DNA from: Planococcus citri
Taxonomy: Eukaryota > Arthropoda > Insecta > Hemiptera > Pseudococcidae
Assembly: GCF_950023065.1 (NCBI RefSeq)
Contig: NC_088680.1
Coordinates: 9,598,559-9,662,558 of the forward strand
Direction of reading: 5' to 3'
Length of the DNA: 64,000 nucleotides
Shown here: piece after piece, positions 23,455 through 35,753 of the stretch
Layout: every line of letters begins with the position of its first letter
How positions within the stretch are numbered: the stretch's first letter is position 1
Position numbers and translations under genes: made by a program
The notes under the pieces: generated by a model
Database searches by the model: none
Seen by the model: the letters and a program-made list of their open reading frames with translations, nothing else
Told to the model about the DNA's origin: nothing

Positions 23455-25430
23455 GAAAGGAAATTAATTCAAGGGAATTATATTATTCATGAACGAATTG
23501 ATTAATTGTTTGAGAGAACCATTCGCGAACGAATAGGTAGATTCATTTTTAGCGAATCATTCGTCAACGAATTGATCAATTCTTTAATTTGTGAATCAAT
23601 TCGTTCTCGTAGAAGTCACATATAAGAATCAGTTCGTTCGCGATTGATTCCTAAAAAAATATTCAATTCGTTCGTGAATGATTCACCAAAAATTAAGTAA
23701 ATGAATCGATTTGTTTGCAAACAAGTCACTTATGCGAATGATTCATTAAAAATTCAGTAAATAAATGAATCGATCGTTCGCGAATGATTGATTCACCAAA
23801 AAATATTCAATTCGTTCGCGAATGATTCACCAAAAGTCAAGTAAATAAATGAATCGATTCGTTCGCGAACGAGTCACTTATACGAATCAATTCATTCGCG
23901 AATGATTGATCCACCAAAAAATATTCAATTCGTTCGCGAATGATCCGCCAAAAAATGTTCACTTTGTCCGCGAATGATTCACCAAAAGTCAAGTAAATAA
24001 ATGAATCGATTCGTTCGCGAACGATCCACCAAAAGTCAAGTAAATGAATGAATCTATTCGTTCGCGAATGATTGATTCACCAAAAAATATTCAATTCGTT
24101 CGCGAATGATTCACCAAAAGTTGAGTAAATAAATGAATTGATTCGTTCGCAAACGATTCACTTATACGAATCAATTCGTTCGCGAATGATTCACCAAAAA
24201 ATATTCAATTCGTTCGCGAATAATTCGCCAAAAAATGTTCAATTTGTTCGCGAACGAGTAACTTATACGTACCTACCAATTCGTTTGCGAATGATTCACC
24301 AAAAAACAAGTGAATAAATGAATCTATTCGTTCGCGAATGATTGATTCACCAAAAAATATTCAATTCGTTCGCGAATGATTCAGCAAAAATTCAGTACTT
24401 GAATAAATGAATCTATTCGTTCGTGAATAATCTATTCACCAAAAAATATTCAATTCGTTCGCGAATGATTCGCCAAAAAATGTTCACTTTGTTCGCGAAT
24501 GATTCGCCAAAAGTCAAGTAAATATATGAATCTATTCGTTCGCGAATGATTGATTCACCAAAAAATATTCAATTCGTTCGCGAATGATTTAGAAAAAATT
24601 AAGTACCTAAATAAATGAATCTATTCGTTCGCGAACGAGTCACTTATACAAATCAATTCTTTCGCGAATGATTCAACAAAAAATATTAAATTCATTCGCG
24701 AATAATTCTCCAAAAGTCAAGTAAATAAATGAATCTATTCGTTCTCGAATGATTGATTCACCAAAAAATATTCAATTCGTTCGCGAATGATTTAGCAAAA
24801 ATTCAGTACCTAAATAAATGAATCTATTCGTTCGCGAATAATTGATTCACCAAAAAATATTCAATTCGTTCGCGAATGATTTAGCAAAAATTCTGTACCT
24901 AAATAAATGAATCTATTCGTTTGCGAATAATTGATTCACCAAAAGATATTCAATTCGTTCGCGAACGAGTTACTTATACAAATCAATTCATTCGCGAATG
25001 ATTCACCAAAAAATATTTAATTCGTTCGCGAATAATTCCCCAAAAGTCAAATAAATAAATGAATCTATTCGTTCTCGAATGATTGATTCACCAAAAAATA
25101 TTCAATTCGTTCGCGAATGATTCGCAAAAAATATTCAATTCGTTCCCGAATGATTCAGCAAAAATTAAGTACCCAAATAAATGAATTTATTCGTTTGCGA
25201 ATAATTGATTCACCAAAAAAATATTCAATTTGTTCGCGAACGAGTCATTTATACGAATTAATTCGTTCGCGAATGATTCACCAAAAAAATATTCAATTCG
25301 TTCGCGAATAATTTGTCAAGAAATATTCGATTTGTTCGCGAATGATTCACCTGGAAATCAATCAATTTGTTCAATCATTCATCAATTGGTTGTGAATGAT
25401 TCGATTCGATTCACTTCGCTTGAAAACTGA
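23455..25430. repeat. palindrome-core satellite, block 3 (short-period variant)
   Basis: Dozens of copies of ATTCGTTCGCGAATGATT spaced alternately about 45 and 70 bp apart, giving a dimer of about 115 bp with linkers such as CACCAAAAAATATTCAATTC and AGTCAAGTAAATAAATGAAT. The core is shared with blocks 1 and 2 but the linkers and period differ. Open frames here only repeat SFANDS-like peptides and are not genes. Confidence 0.85.
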
Positions 25431-25654
25431 TCAATTCTTATTCTTAGTTTCACAAAAACTGAATCAACTTGTAAATTAATTGATCCGTTCGTAAATGATT
25501 CGATTCGATTGTAAACAGATCAATTTCTATACAAATGTTTCAAAAAAGTGAAGCAAATTCGATCGTAAAAGATTTTTATTTGAAGAAAAGTCGGTTTTTA
25601 ATTCTTCTCTTCTTCAAAAAGTTATGCTAGGACAATTTTAGCTTTCTACGTCAA

Positions 25655-25960
25655 CTAGATAAATTCGGATTTTTTCCCTCATTTTTGGTCAAAATTTGAT
25701 CATTAAAAATAAATCGAAAAATGCACTTTAGCACTTGCAATTTTGGCTGGCGATAAATTTTTGTCTGCTTTTTCGATCTGGCTGTGTCCAGTTCAAAATT
25801 TTTTTTAGCGAATCCCATGTTAGGAAGTAAAATCTGCGATTTTGGGTGACCTGTCAATCAAAATGGCCGCCATTTTGTTTGTAAGGTCCAACTTTTTCTG
25901 GTAAGTTTGCTTCAAAATATCCCTTATGATGTCCCCCTCAGAAAAACCTCGAAACGCGAC
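25655..25960. mobile_element. solo-arm fragment of foldback family A
   Basis: Matches in order the right arm of the element at 28434-30651: a TTTTTGGTC..AATTTGAT stretch, CACTTTAGCACTTG, a GATCT segment, CCTGTCAATCAAAATGGCCG and the CCATTTTGT that follows. Identity is visibly lower than between the two full copies, so it is an older, decayed fragment. Confidence 0.7.
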
Positions 25961-26214
25961 AATTTCTCGACTCGATACCGTGACTCTCGTCCCTATTAAA
26001 AATGAGCAAAATGGATAAATTAATGACAGGGAGGCGAGTGGCTCTCTTCTGGTAAGAGAATACCGGTGACCTTCTGCTCTTCTCATCTACTCCATAAAAC
26101 AATTAAAACACGACTCGTATTTTTCAAATCGATTATTTGTAATAAAACGAACATTAATATAAAAAAACCTCCATACAAATAGAAAATCAATTACGAACAA
26201 ACACATCTGAGCTG

Positions 26215-26808
26215 TTATCCTTTTCCCTTTTTTTTAGCAGCAGGTTTAGCAGCAGCTTTAGAATCTGATTTAGGCGTAGGCTTGGGTCCTCCTTCCTTGG
26301 TGGATTTAGCAGGAGCTCTTCCTGCCTTGGTACTGGCAGTAGGAACAGTCCGAAGTGTTTTCTTTTGGAAGTTATCGTCCAAGACCCAAAGATCCGGGCA
26401 CGTTCGTATACCCATAAGGACTCTTTCGATTTCGCAAAGTCTATAGCTATTTTTAACCGTAGGCGGTGTCAGGTAATAGCATTCTCCTCTATCGGCCGGT
26501 ATCGTGGCACGACCTCGTTCGTAGAATTCGCCTTTGCCTTTTTGTTGCAAGTAGAAGATCATATTTACCGAGCAGTTGTCGATAACTGGCGGATATTTGA
26601 TGACGGTTAGTTTATTAAATCGAGGTAATAGAGCCGATTTGATTTGGTATTCGACACCGAGCACTGTATACGACATGTTAGCGTAGACTGGGTAATCCGA
26701 GCAGTTTATTACGATGACACCGTCGTGTCGCATTTGGCCGACGACGACGACAATCGCGAATAGGGACAGGATACCGACGACATGTTTCCAAGAAGTAATG
26801 CCATTCAT
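26215..26808 (-). CDS. secreted protein with Cys-containing domain and basic tail
   Basis: A single uninterrupted 197-residue frame. The N-terminus (MNGITSWKHVVGILSLFAIVVVVGQ) is a good signal peptide, with a mature start near residue 27. Residues about 30-135 form a domain with five cysteines and the core YPVYANMSYTVLG..LLPRF. Residues 150-197 are a low-complexity Lys/Ala/Pro/Thr/Ser tail ending KKKGKG. The central domain resembles, by eye, the C-terminal domain of the protein at 42624-43460. I recognise no named family. The function is unknown; the basic tail could bind nucleic acid or acidic polymers after secretion. No intron is evident and start and stop are unambiguous. Confidence 0.75.
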   Translation of the reverse strand: MNGITSWKHVVGILSLFAIVVVVGQMRHDGVIVINCSDYPVYANMSYTVLGVEYQIKSALLPRFNKLTVIKYPPVIDNCSVNMIFYLQQKGKGEFYERGRATIPADRGECYYLTPPTVKNSYRLCEIERVLMGIRTCPDLWVLDDNFQKKTLRTVPTASTKAGRAPAKSTKEGGPKPTPKSDSKAAAKPAAKKKGKG

Positions 26809-26819
26809 TGCGGATTTTT

Positions 26820-27545
26820 ATGAGAGAGAGAAAAAATAGGAAAATATACCTACGTATCACCGAAGAAAGTTATTTACATGCATAGTGACAAGCTGATAAG
26901 CAATAAGCATTAACGTATCAACGTTGTAATTAAATTTCTAGAGCACCACAGTCAAAATGGACGAGTCTTTTGAAAAGATTTTTAAACGAACGAGATGATT
27001 CGGTTTAATTCACGCGTCAGAGTCTAGAGCAACATGGATCACATTACATTACATTGTGTATTTTTACGTCAGGTATGAGTAGCAAGGAAGATGTAGGTAG
27101 GTACCTACTTTGTCAGAGGTGGTTTAGAATGCGAATGAAGTATCGTTAATAAAACTGATTAGGTACTGATTAAAATTAAATCGATTAAATTCGTAGTATA
27201 AGCTAGGTCAATTGACTTTGTAAAAAAAAAATCAGTATGTTAAAGTTGAGGAGGAAGGTACAAGTGAGACCCCTGAATTTCTCGAATATGCAGAATACGA
27301 TAATTTGATAAGAGCTGATGAAAGTTCAAATCTTTGAAACAGTCATTAAATACTATTACTTTTTTTATTGGCTCATTTTGCAATATTAAATCAAAAAAAT
27401 ATGGATTTTGCCATCACCTGGTAAGGGACTCAAAACTGGTAGGTAATTAGGTACATCGGATTGAGTCGATTCCTTCGAGAATAGTTTTAAAAATATTTGC
27501 CAAAAGTTTAAAAAGCTCGAAGATAAGCTTTTTTATTTGAAAATT
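26820..27545. other. intergenic, no gene seen
   Basis: AT-rich sequence upstream of the minus-strand secreted-protein gene and presumably containing its promoter. It holds AGGTAGGTACCTACTT near 27092. No exon is supported. Confidence 0.55.
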
Positions 27546-27549
27546 TGAA

Positions 27550-28431
27550 AAAAAATCCACTAAGCATTTTATTTTTCTGATATTTCCACTTTGGAAACGT
27601 TTTTGCAAAAATTGTCAAAAAGTTCCACTTTCTGCCTAAAATTGGCAAAAAATCGAAAATCGACCTGTTTTATTGCAAAATTTGTCAATGTTCCCTTTCG
27701 TGCCAAAATTGTCGAGAAGTCCCATTTTTTCACCAAAACTATTAAAAAGTCCTAATTTTTTGTCAAAATGATTCTATCTTATTCACAAAAAATGTCCAAA
27801 AAATCACATTTTTTGCAAAAAATTGTCAAAAATGTCATATTTTTTGCCAAATAGTCAAAAAGTAGGTACCATTTTCTGCCAAAATTGTCAGAGTCCATTT
27901 TTTGCCTAAAATTACTAAAAAATATCCTGTTTCCCGTTCGAGAGGAAAAAATCATGTTTCTCACAACATATTTTGAAAAAATTATGAAGAAGCTCCAAGT
28001 CTCGCCAAAATTTTTAAACATAAACATAAACAAGTCCTATTTAGTTGCAAAATTATTCAAAAGATCCGTTTTGGCGCCATAATTGTCAAATACTTAGTCC
28101 CATTTTTTTACAAAACGGACCAAAAATTCTAATTTGTGCCAAAATTGTCGAAAAATTATAATTTTTGCCAAAATTTTCCATCTGATCTTGTTTTGATGCA
28201 AAAATTGTAAAAATATCCAATTTGTGTCATAATAGTCAAAAAGTTCCCTTTTTGCTAAAAACTGTCAAAAAGTTCTAATCTTTGCCAAAATTTTCAATCC
28301 AGTCCTGTTTTGATGCAAAAATTGTGAAAAGATCCATTTCAAGCCATAATTGTCAAAAATCCCTTTTTTTGTTCAAAACTGTCAAAAAGTTCTAATTTTT
28401 TCTAAAATTTCCAAAAAAATTATAATTCTTA
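27550..28431. repeat. degenerate GCCAAAATTGTCAAAAAGT array, left of foldback A1
   Basis: Loose tandem units of about 30-40 bp of the form TTTTTGCCAAAATTGTCAAAAAGTCC. The same array resumes at 30654, so foldback copy A1 was inserted into it. Confidence 0.7.
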
Positions 28432-28433
28432 TA

Positions 28434-30651
28434 GTACGGCATATGACAATAGGAGTAATTGCACCCCCCCGCAGCCGATCCTCCGGGACAACTTTTTTCT
28501 TAAAAGGGACATCCTAAGGAACTTATTAAAGCAAAGTTGCCTAAAAAAAAGTTGGCCTTACTTACAAAATGGCGGCCATTTTGATTGACAGGTCAGCCGA
28601 AATCGCAGATTTTGTGTTTTAACACAGGACTTGCACGAACTTTTTCAAACTTTACAAAGGTAGATCGAAAGATCATGCAAAAATTTATCACCTGTCAAAA
28701 TTTCAAGTGCTAAAGTGCGTTTTTCGATTTTTGGTGAATTTTTGAAAATCGAATTTAGGCCAAAAACGAGGAAAAAAAATCAAAATTTCACCAAATTGAC
28801 CAAGAAAGCTGAAATTTGGGATACACCCTATTTTCGTCATGCCAAATCGATTGGAAACGGTTTCAACTCGTTTTGAGCAGTTCTGGAGCCTCCAGCACAT
28901 TTTTGAAACTTCAAATTTTCACGAAATTTCATCAAATGGAGATGGAAAGCTGAAATTTACTCTACAATTCAATTTCAACACCCTCTGAAGACGACTTCAG
29001 GTGGGTTCAAGTAATTTTAGGGCCTCCAGCGACTTTTTTTGAAAATTACTGGAGCCTCCAGCAGATTTTTGAAGCTTTAAATTTTCACAAAATTTCATCA
29101 AATGGAGATGGAAAGCTGAAATTTACTCTACACTCCAATTTTAACACCATCTGAAGACGACTTCAGGTGAGTTCAAGTAATTTAGGGCCTCCATTGACTT
29201 TTTTTGAAAATTACTGGAGCCTCCAGCAGATTTTAAATTTTCACAAAATTTTTATCAAATGGAGATGGAAAGCGGAAATTTACTCTACACTCCAATTTTA
29301 ACACCCTCTGAAGACTACTTCAGGTGAGTTCAAGTAATTTTAGGGCCTTCGGCGACTTTTTTTGAAAATTAGTGGAGCCTCCAGCAGATTTTTGAAACTT
29401 TAAATGTTGACAAAATTTCATCAAATGGAGATGGAAAGCTGAAATTTACTCTACACTCTAATTTTAACACCCTCTGAAGACAACTTCACCTGGGTTCAAG
29501 TCATTTTATGGCCTCCAGCGACTTTTTTGAAAATTACTGGAGCCTCCAGTAGACTTTTGAAACTTGAAATTTTCCCAACATTAATAAAATTTATGAAATG
29601 GAGTTGGCAAGCTGAAATTTACTTCGCAGACTACATGGCGGTTTCAAATTGTTTTGAAGCTTCCAGCTACTTTAAGGAAATTTCAATTTTCCAAAAAAAG
29701 TCATACAACCTTTCAAAAAGTTGCTGGAGGGACCAAAACGACTTGAAATTCACTAGCAGTCAACTTCGTAGCGTATTGAAATTAGTTTGCAGAATGAATT
29801 TCAACTCTCCATCTTGGTTTGATAAAATTTTGGGGAAATTTCAAGTTTCAAAAATCTACTGGAGGCTCCAGTAATGTTCAAAAAAGTCGTTGGAGGCTCT
29901 AAAATGACTTGAAATCAGCCAGAAGTCGTTTTCAGAGGGTGTTAAAATTGGAGTGTAGAGTAAATTTCAGCATTCCATCTCTATTTGATGAAGTTTTGTA
30001 AAAATTTAAAGCTTCAAAAATCTGCTGGAGGCTCCAGTAATTTTCAAAAAAAGTCGCTGGAGGCCCTAAAATTACTTGAACCCACCTGAAGTCGTCTTCA
30101 GAGGGTGTTGAAATTGAATTGTAGAGTAAATTTCAGCTTTCCATCTCCATTTGATGAAATTTCGTGAAAATTTGAAGTTTCAAAAATGTGCTGGAGGCTC
30201 CAGAACTGCTCAAAACGAGTCGAAACCGTTTCCAATCGATTTGGCATGACGAAAATAGGGTGTATCCCAAATTTCAGCTTTCTTGGTCAATTTGGTGAAA
30301 TTTTGATTTTTTTCCTCATTTTTGGTCTAAATTCGATTTTCAAAAATTCACTAAAAATCGAAAAACGCACTTTAGCACTTGAAATTTTGACAGGCGATGA
30401 ATTTTTGCATGATCTTTCGATTTACCTTTGTAAAGTTTGAAAAAGTTCGTGCAAATCCTATGTTAAAACGCATAATCTTCGATTTCGGCTGACCTGTCAA
30501 TCAAAATGGCCGCCATTTTGTAAGTAAGGCCAACTTTTTTTTTTGGCAACTTTGCTTTAAAATGTTCCTTTGGATGTCCCCTTTAAGAAAAAAGTTGTCC
30601 GGAGGATCGGCTGGGGGGGGGTGCAATTACTCCTATTGTCATATGCCGGAC
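28434..30651. mobile_element. foldback element family A, copy 1 (2.2 kb)
   Basis: The ends are inverted: GTACGGCATATGACAATAGG on the left and CCTATTGTCATATGCCGGAC on the right, each flanked by TA (28432-28433 and 30652-30653), which suggests a TA target. The arms match over at least 480 bp each, including the palindrome AAAATGGCCGCCATTTT at about 28568 and 30505. Inside the arms are tandem units of about 170 bp containing CTGGAGCCTCCAG, inverted on the other side of a centre near 29700. There is no transposase frame. A second copy lies at 58660-60704. Confidence 0.85.
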
Positions 30652-30653
30652 TA

Positions 30654-31960
30654 TTACCAAAATCGACAAAAAAAATTCAATTTTCAGCCAAAATTGTAAT
30701 AAATTAATAATTCTATGTGGCCAAAATTTTCAGAAATTTGCACCCCTCCCCTCCCCTCCCTGGGCCATAATTCTCAGAAAGCACACTGTTTGCCAAAATT
30801 GAAAAGGTCTTGTTTTATTGCAAAAATTATCAAAAGTCTAATTTTTCCTCCAAACCGTCAAAAAGTCTCATTTTTTTTTGCCAAAATTGTCAAAAAAGTC
30901 TTGTTTTTTTCAATCAACACCAGAAAGTTTTGATTTACGCCAAAATTGTCCGAGAGTCAGTTTTTTTTTCCAGAAATGCCATAAAAAAGTCCTGTTTTCT
31001 GTTTATGTACTAAATAAGTCCAGTTTTTTACCAGCATTTCCGAAAAAGGTCCCAATTTTTGCCAAAGTACATATAATCAGAAAGTAATAGCCTAATCCTT
31101 CCAAAAATTATCAAAAAGTTTCATCTATTGCCATAAAGTTGCAATAAATTGCCATTTTTGAATTACCTAAAAGAAAAATCACTTTTTCAAAAATTGCCAA
31201 AATAAAATCCTACTTTTTACCAAAATTATCAAAAAGTCTTCTCTTTTGTTCGGAAAAATATTACTCGATAAAAATGTTGTTCTTTTTTTTGTCCAAAATT
31301 TCTAAAAAGTGTTGTGTTTTTTTGCCGAAATAGCCGAGAAAAGAATTGCGTTTTGTGAGATTTATCAGAAAGTCATTTTTTTCTGAGGATTTTAAAAAGT
31401 GACAAACTTACGCCAAAATTACCGAAAAATGTCTTGTGTTTTTTTGTCAAAATCAAGAGGAAATTTCATTTTTTGCCCATAATTGAAAATTCAAAAATTT
31501 TGACTTCTCCTTTAAGTGCTCTGACTGTGTTTCTTTCAAAATTGCCAAATAGTCCCATTTTTTGCAATAATTGCCAAGAAGTCATGTTTTCTGCCTATAA
31601 TGACATAAAAAGTCCTGTTTTTGCCAAAACTGACAGGAAGTTTCATTTTTTGAAAAGTTGTCCAAAAGTCCTCATTTTTGTTAAAATTGTAAGAAATCTT
31701 TGTTTTGAATATTTTTCAAAAAAGTACTTACTTTTTTGAGAAAATTGACAAAAAGTCCTTATTTTTGTAAAAATATAAAAATGTCATATTTCTTGGAAGA
31801 ATTGTCGAAAAGGTCGATTTTTGACAGAATTGTTGGAAAACCATTTTTTGATGAAATTGTTAAATAGTCATTAGTTTTTTAAAAATAAAATTGCCAAGAA
31901 ATTACTGTTTTGTGCCAAAACACCCAAAAAGTATTCATTTTTGGCTCCAACTCTTTTAAT
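30654..31960. repeat. degenerate GCCAAAATTGTCAAAAAGT array, right of foldback A1
   Basis: Continuation of the array at 27550-28431 with the same word usage and orientation. Short open frames in it are repetitive and have no codon structure. Confidence 0.65.
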
Positions 31961-34900
31961 CCAAAACTACCAAACAAGTCGTGTTATTTTCCTCCATCGT
32001 GAAGAATTTAGGCCAAAATCTAATAATTATTATTTTTTTGAAGGTAGCTCGCTATCAATTTTAAAACGATATCTACAGATAATCCAGTGCAGATTACATT
32101 TCAAAAAATTCGTTCGTAAGATTATTTCATAACTACAAGCTTCAGTCCGATACTGAAATTCGTACAGTGAGATCTATAGTGGTAGTGGTACAAACAATAT
32201 TATCTGGTCTTCTAGAAGAAAGTAAGTTGACATCGAGAATAAAATCTAGAAATTAATTATAATTAGCCTACTTATTCGCTTACTCGAACCTGCGTATTCA
32301 AATTACACATTGCTATTGAATATTTTACACCTGGCTAAATTGAAAAATTTATATTTTTGCAATTATCGACCTTCTGAATTGAAATTCGGTAATTAGATCT
32401 GATTTGGAATCCTCCAGTAAGATTCAACTGCTTAAATATTTTTTTGATCGTTTGAAAAAAAAATTCAAAAAACATCAAAAAAAAATAAAAATAATTTTTT
32501 TCCCTAGAAATATGAAAATTTGATTTCGATTTATAAATTACTATTATTATATCCTTCATTTTTCCAGGTCAGAGTCTATTTCAGTATGTTTTCATTCTTT
32601 TTGGGCCTATTCATACAACTGTCTATTATTAGGTGTGCATGCTGGTTTCAAGCGAATAAGCTAAGGCACAGCTGATGCCAGAATATTTCACTCACACAAT
32701 GAAGCAAAAACGCAAAAAACTCCTAAATGTAGCTGCCTTAAATATGTACTACCAATTATCATCTAGAGTGAGGAGTTGAATACAAGCACACAAAGAAGAC
32801 ATCAATCAACAGAGTAATTTTGTAAACTGTTTTCTCGCAAATAAAATGACTCCACAGAACAACACACAGACGAATCTAAAGCAAAAACCAGCCGACATTG
32901 TCTAGGTGATCAGCAAAGGTCAAAAAAAAATAATCGAATATAGATAATACTCAGATAGATGACTAGGGAGCCAGAACTCGATAATCAGATAGGACTTCAA
33001 GGGACAAGGTCGAGATTCGTTTATTAGACCTTGTAGCGCAGATGGCAAATCTTGATGACTATAATATATCCTTGAACTAGAGGCCCAAATGAAGAGCGCA
33101 GATGGCAAATCTCGACGACCACAACTTATCAAGAGCTAGAGGAAAAATTGTGGCTTCTCCAACATCCATTATACTCGACGAGATAAGGTAATAAATTAGT
33201 TCGTATTTCAGTATTTTCGCATCGTAATTCTCATGAACTAAATTTTCGTAATTATTGCAATAGATTGACTAAACGAAATTTTTTTCTCGAAGGATCAACT
33301 TCCCATTGAGAAATATCAATTTTGGAAAAAAAGATACCATCGCAGCAATGAAGAAACACAAAATTGTAGAATAGAAAATTCCTCACGTGCGAAGAGCGTT
33401 GAATTTTTATCTGAAAAGATTGCTTTTTGAAATACTTCGAGCAAAAATTGATTAGAAATTCAATTTCAAAACCTAAATTAGCTTCTGATAAGAAATTGAC
33501 TGTTAATTGGGGCATCGTTTCGAGACGTTGTTCAGCAGTAAATTTTAACGTTTTAGATCAATATTAGAGAGATAGGTATATTTCAACTTATGAATCGATG
33601 AGCTGACTTACTCTATAATATTTTCTCATTCTTATGGCAAAATTTTCCACTCACCTGAAACAAAACAAAAAAAAAATTGATTAGTCAATTGATCTTATTA
33701 TCTAGATATATATACGATAGTTCAATAAGCAGGCACATTTTAATCTTGAGATCTTTTTCACTCAGGTAGACAGTCATACACAAATATACATACACAGATA
33801 ATAATAATAAAACCAAAGTAGAAATATTGGCAAATTAAAACATCGGGATAGATTTCCTCCATAAATGATTTTCGATCGTTGGAAAATCTATCCAGTTATA
33901 CTTTCATGATATTAAATCATGGCAAGATCATATCGAAAGATTACGCTTTTATAACAACTATAGAGTAAGTAAGTATACTTTTCATTTGAAGATTTGTCCT
34001 GATTTGGTCAGACATGGCGCAAGAAAATATGTTTTCACATTATAATGTAGCCTACCTATAAAATTTTTAAAAAATTTCAGAACCCACCCAGCATGTAAAA
34101 AGATTCCATCACAAATGACTCAAGATTGAATTGAAAACAGAGAACAGAAACAAGAAAAACTAAAGGAGCGAATGACACGAAACTGCATTAATAAGAGTCT
34201 TTTGTCAATTCAATGCAACCAGAATAATTAAGGATTTTTAAAAACAACTATATTTCATTTTTACGTAATCTAAGAGCCTATATAATTGATTGATACCTGA
34301 TTTGAAATAATATTCGGATACTTGGAGCAAATTTTTCATAAAAAACTTTATTCGAAGTATCCGAATAATGTTACAAATTTTCACAAATATTTTTTTCTTA
34401 TGGAATATTCAAATTAAAGATTTTTAAAGATATCACAGTATTCAGTAATTTTAATTTGAAACTTTATTGAGCTGTCTTGGTAAAATGTCGGAAAGTTCAG
34501 GTAAGTATATTTTTTTGATGGAGAAAATAATTTGAAAATAATTGAAACAATCTGAAAAAAAAATAATAATAAGTAAGTTGATGGAAGACGAAGAAATAAA
34601 AAAATTTGTCCTTTTTTCATATCTGGCAACCTGGCATTAGATTCGAGCTGAAAAAAGTTCTCAAAATTGAATTCAAAAATTGAAAAAAAAAAGGCATTCA
34701 AGTTAGCTCAATAAATTAATTTTGGTGAAATTCTTCAATTAAAAAAAAATTGAGTTCGTTTCATGAACTAGGCTCCCTTCAGAGGAAAACTAGACGATAA
34801 AATTAGCACACAGAAAATTTCAGCCATGCACAACTTTATGGGCAGTCATCTTTTTTTTTTTTTTTTTTTAGATATTTTTAGCGTTCCAAGAAATTATGAA

Positions 34901-35000
34901 ATGAACCAATATGAATATTTCCTTCAATACAACTTTCTCTTATCAACTAACTATTAGTTTTTAGTCATTTTGAAGCCTCCAGCAATTTTTCAATTTTTTC
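31961..35000. other. intergenic, no gene seen
   Basis: About 3 kb of AT-rich DNA. A direct duplication of roughly 25 bp (GCGCAGATGGCAAATCT) occurs at 33037 and 33098. I see no exon pair with consistent splice sites and no RNA gene. Confidence 0.55.
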
Positions 35001-35753
35001 CAAAAAAAAAATAAATTTATAGTAACTAAAAAAGCTTGAAAAAGTAATCAAAGAGCAAAACATTTTAATGTAGAAAAAAATCAACGAAAAAAAAAAAAAA
35101 AACAAAACACTAAGTTTTGATTTGAAAAAATTTGACGAGATATTTTGAAAATTTCTGATATAAAAACGAGACGTTTTGGCGGTAATTTTGAAATTTCTAG
35201 TAAAAAAGCCTATTTTTGGCAAAAATTGAGACTTTAACTATTTTAACAGAAGCGAGAACTTATTGGTACATAATTTCTGGTAAAAAGTGAGTTAACGTTT
35301 TTGGAATTTTTTCAAAAAAAAAGTCAGTTTTTAGAAATGTTAAAAAGCGAAAATTCGTTGTCAAGTTTGGGAAAAAGTAAGACTTTGGCAATCATTTTAG
35401 CAAAAAGCAGGACTTTCTTGGCAATTCTTAGAGAAAATCAAATCAATCTTTTTAGAATTTTTTGAAAAAAAATGTAAATTTTAATTTTCAGCAATTTTGT
35501 TAAAAAGCAAAAATTTTATGTTAATTTTGTAAAAAAAGTAGACTTTGGCAGATTCAACAAAAAGTAGAACTTTCTTGGCAATTTATGGCAGAAAATCTAA
35601 TTTTTGGCAAAAATTGTGACTTCGACTATTCTAACAAAAGCAAGTACTTATTGGCAATTTTTAGAGAAAAGTAAATCAATCATTTTGGAATTTTTTTTTT
35701 AAAAACAGTTAAATTTTCAGCAATTTTGTTAAAAAGCTAAAATTTTTGTCAAT
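35001..35753. repeat. degenerate TTGGCAATTTT array, left of foldback B
   Basis: Loose units such as AGCAATTTTGTTAAAAAGC and GACTTTGGCAATTTTAGCAA, the reverse-orientation relative of the array at 27.5 kb. It resumes at 38220 after the inserted foldback. Confidence 0.65.

Noticed and set aside
25117..25430. Overlapping short frames near 25.1-25.4 kb
   Set aside because: Pure satellite translation.
23455..25430. Possible CRISPR-like repeat-spacer array
   Set aside because: Repeats are degenerate palindromic satellite units with similar, non-unique linkers in a eukaryotic genome with introns.
31941..34701. Short frames in 32-35 kb
   Set aside because: All under 100 codons, AT-driven, without splice partners or motifs.
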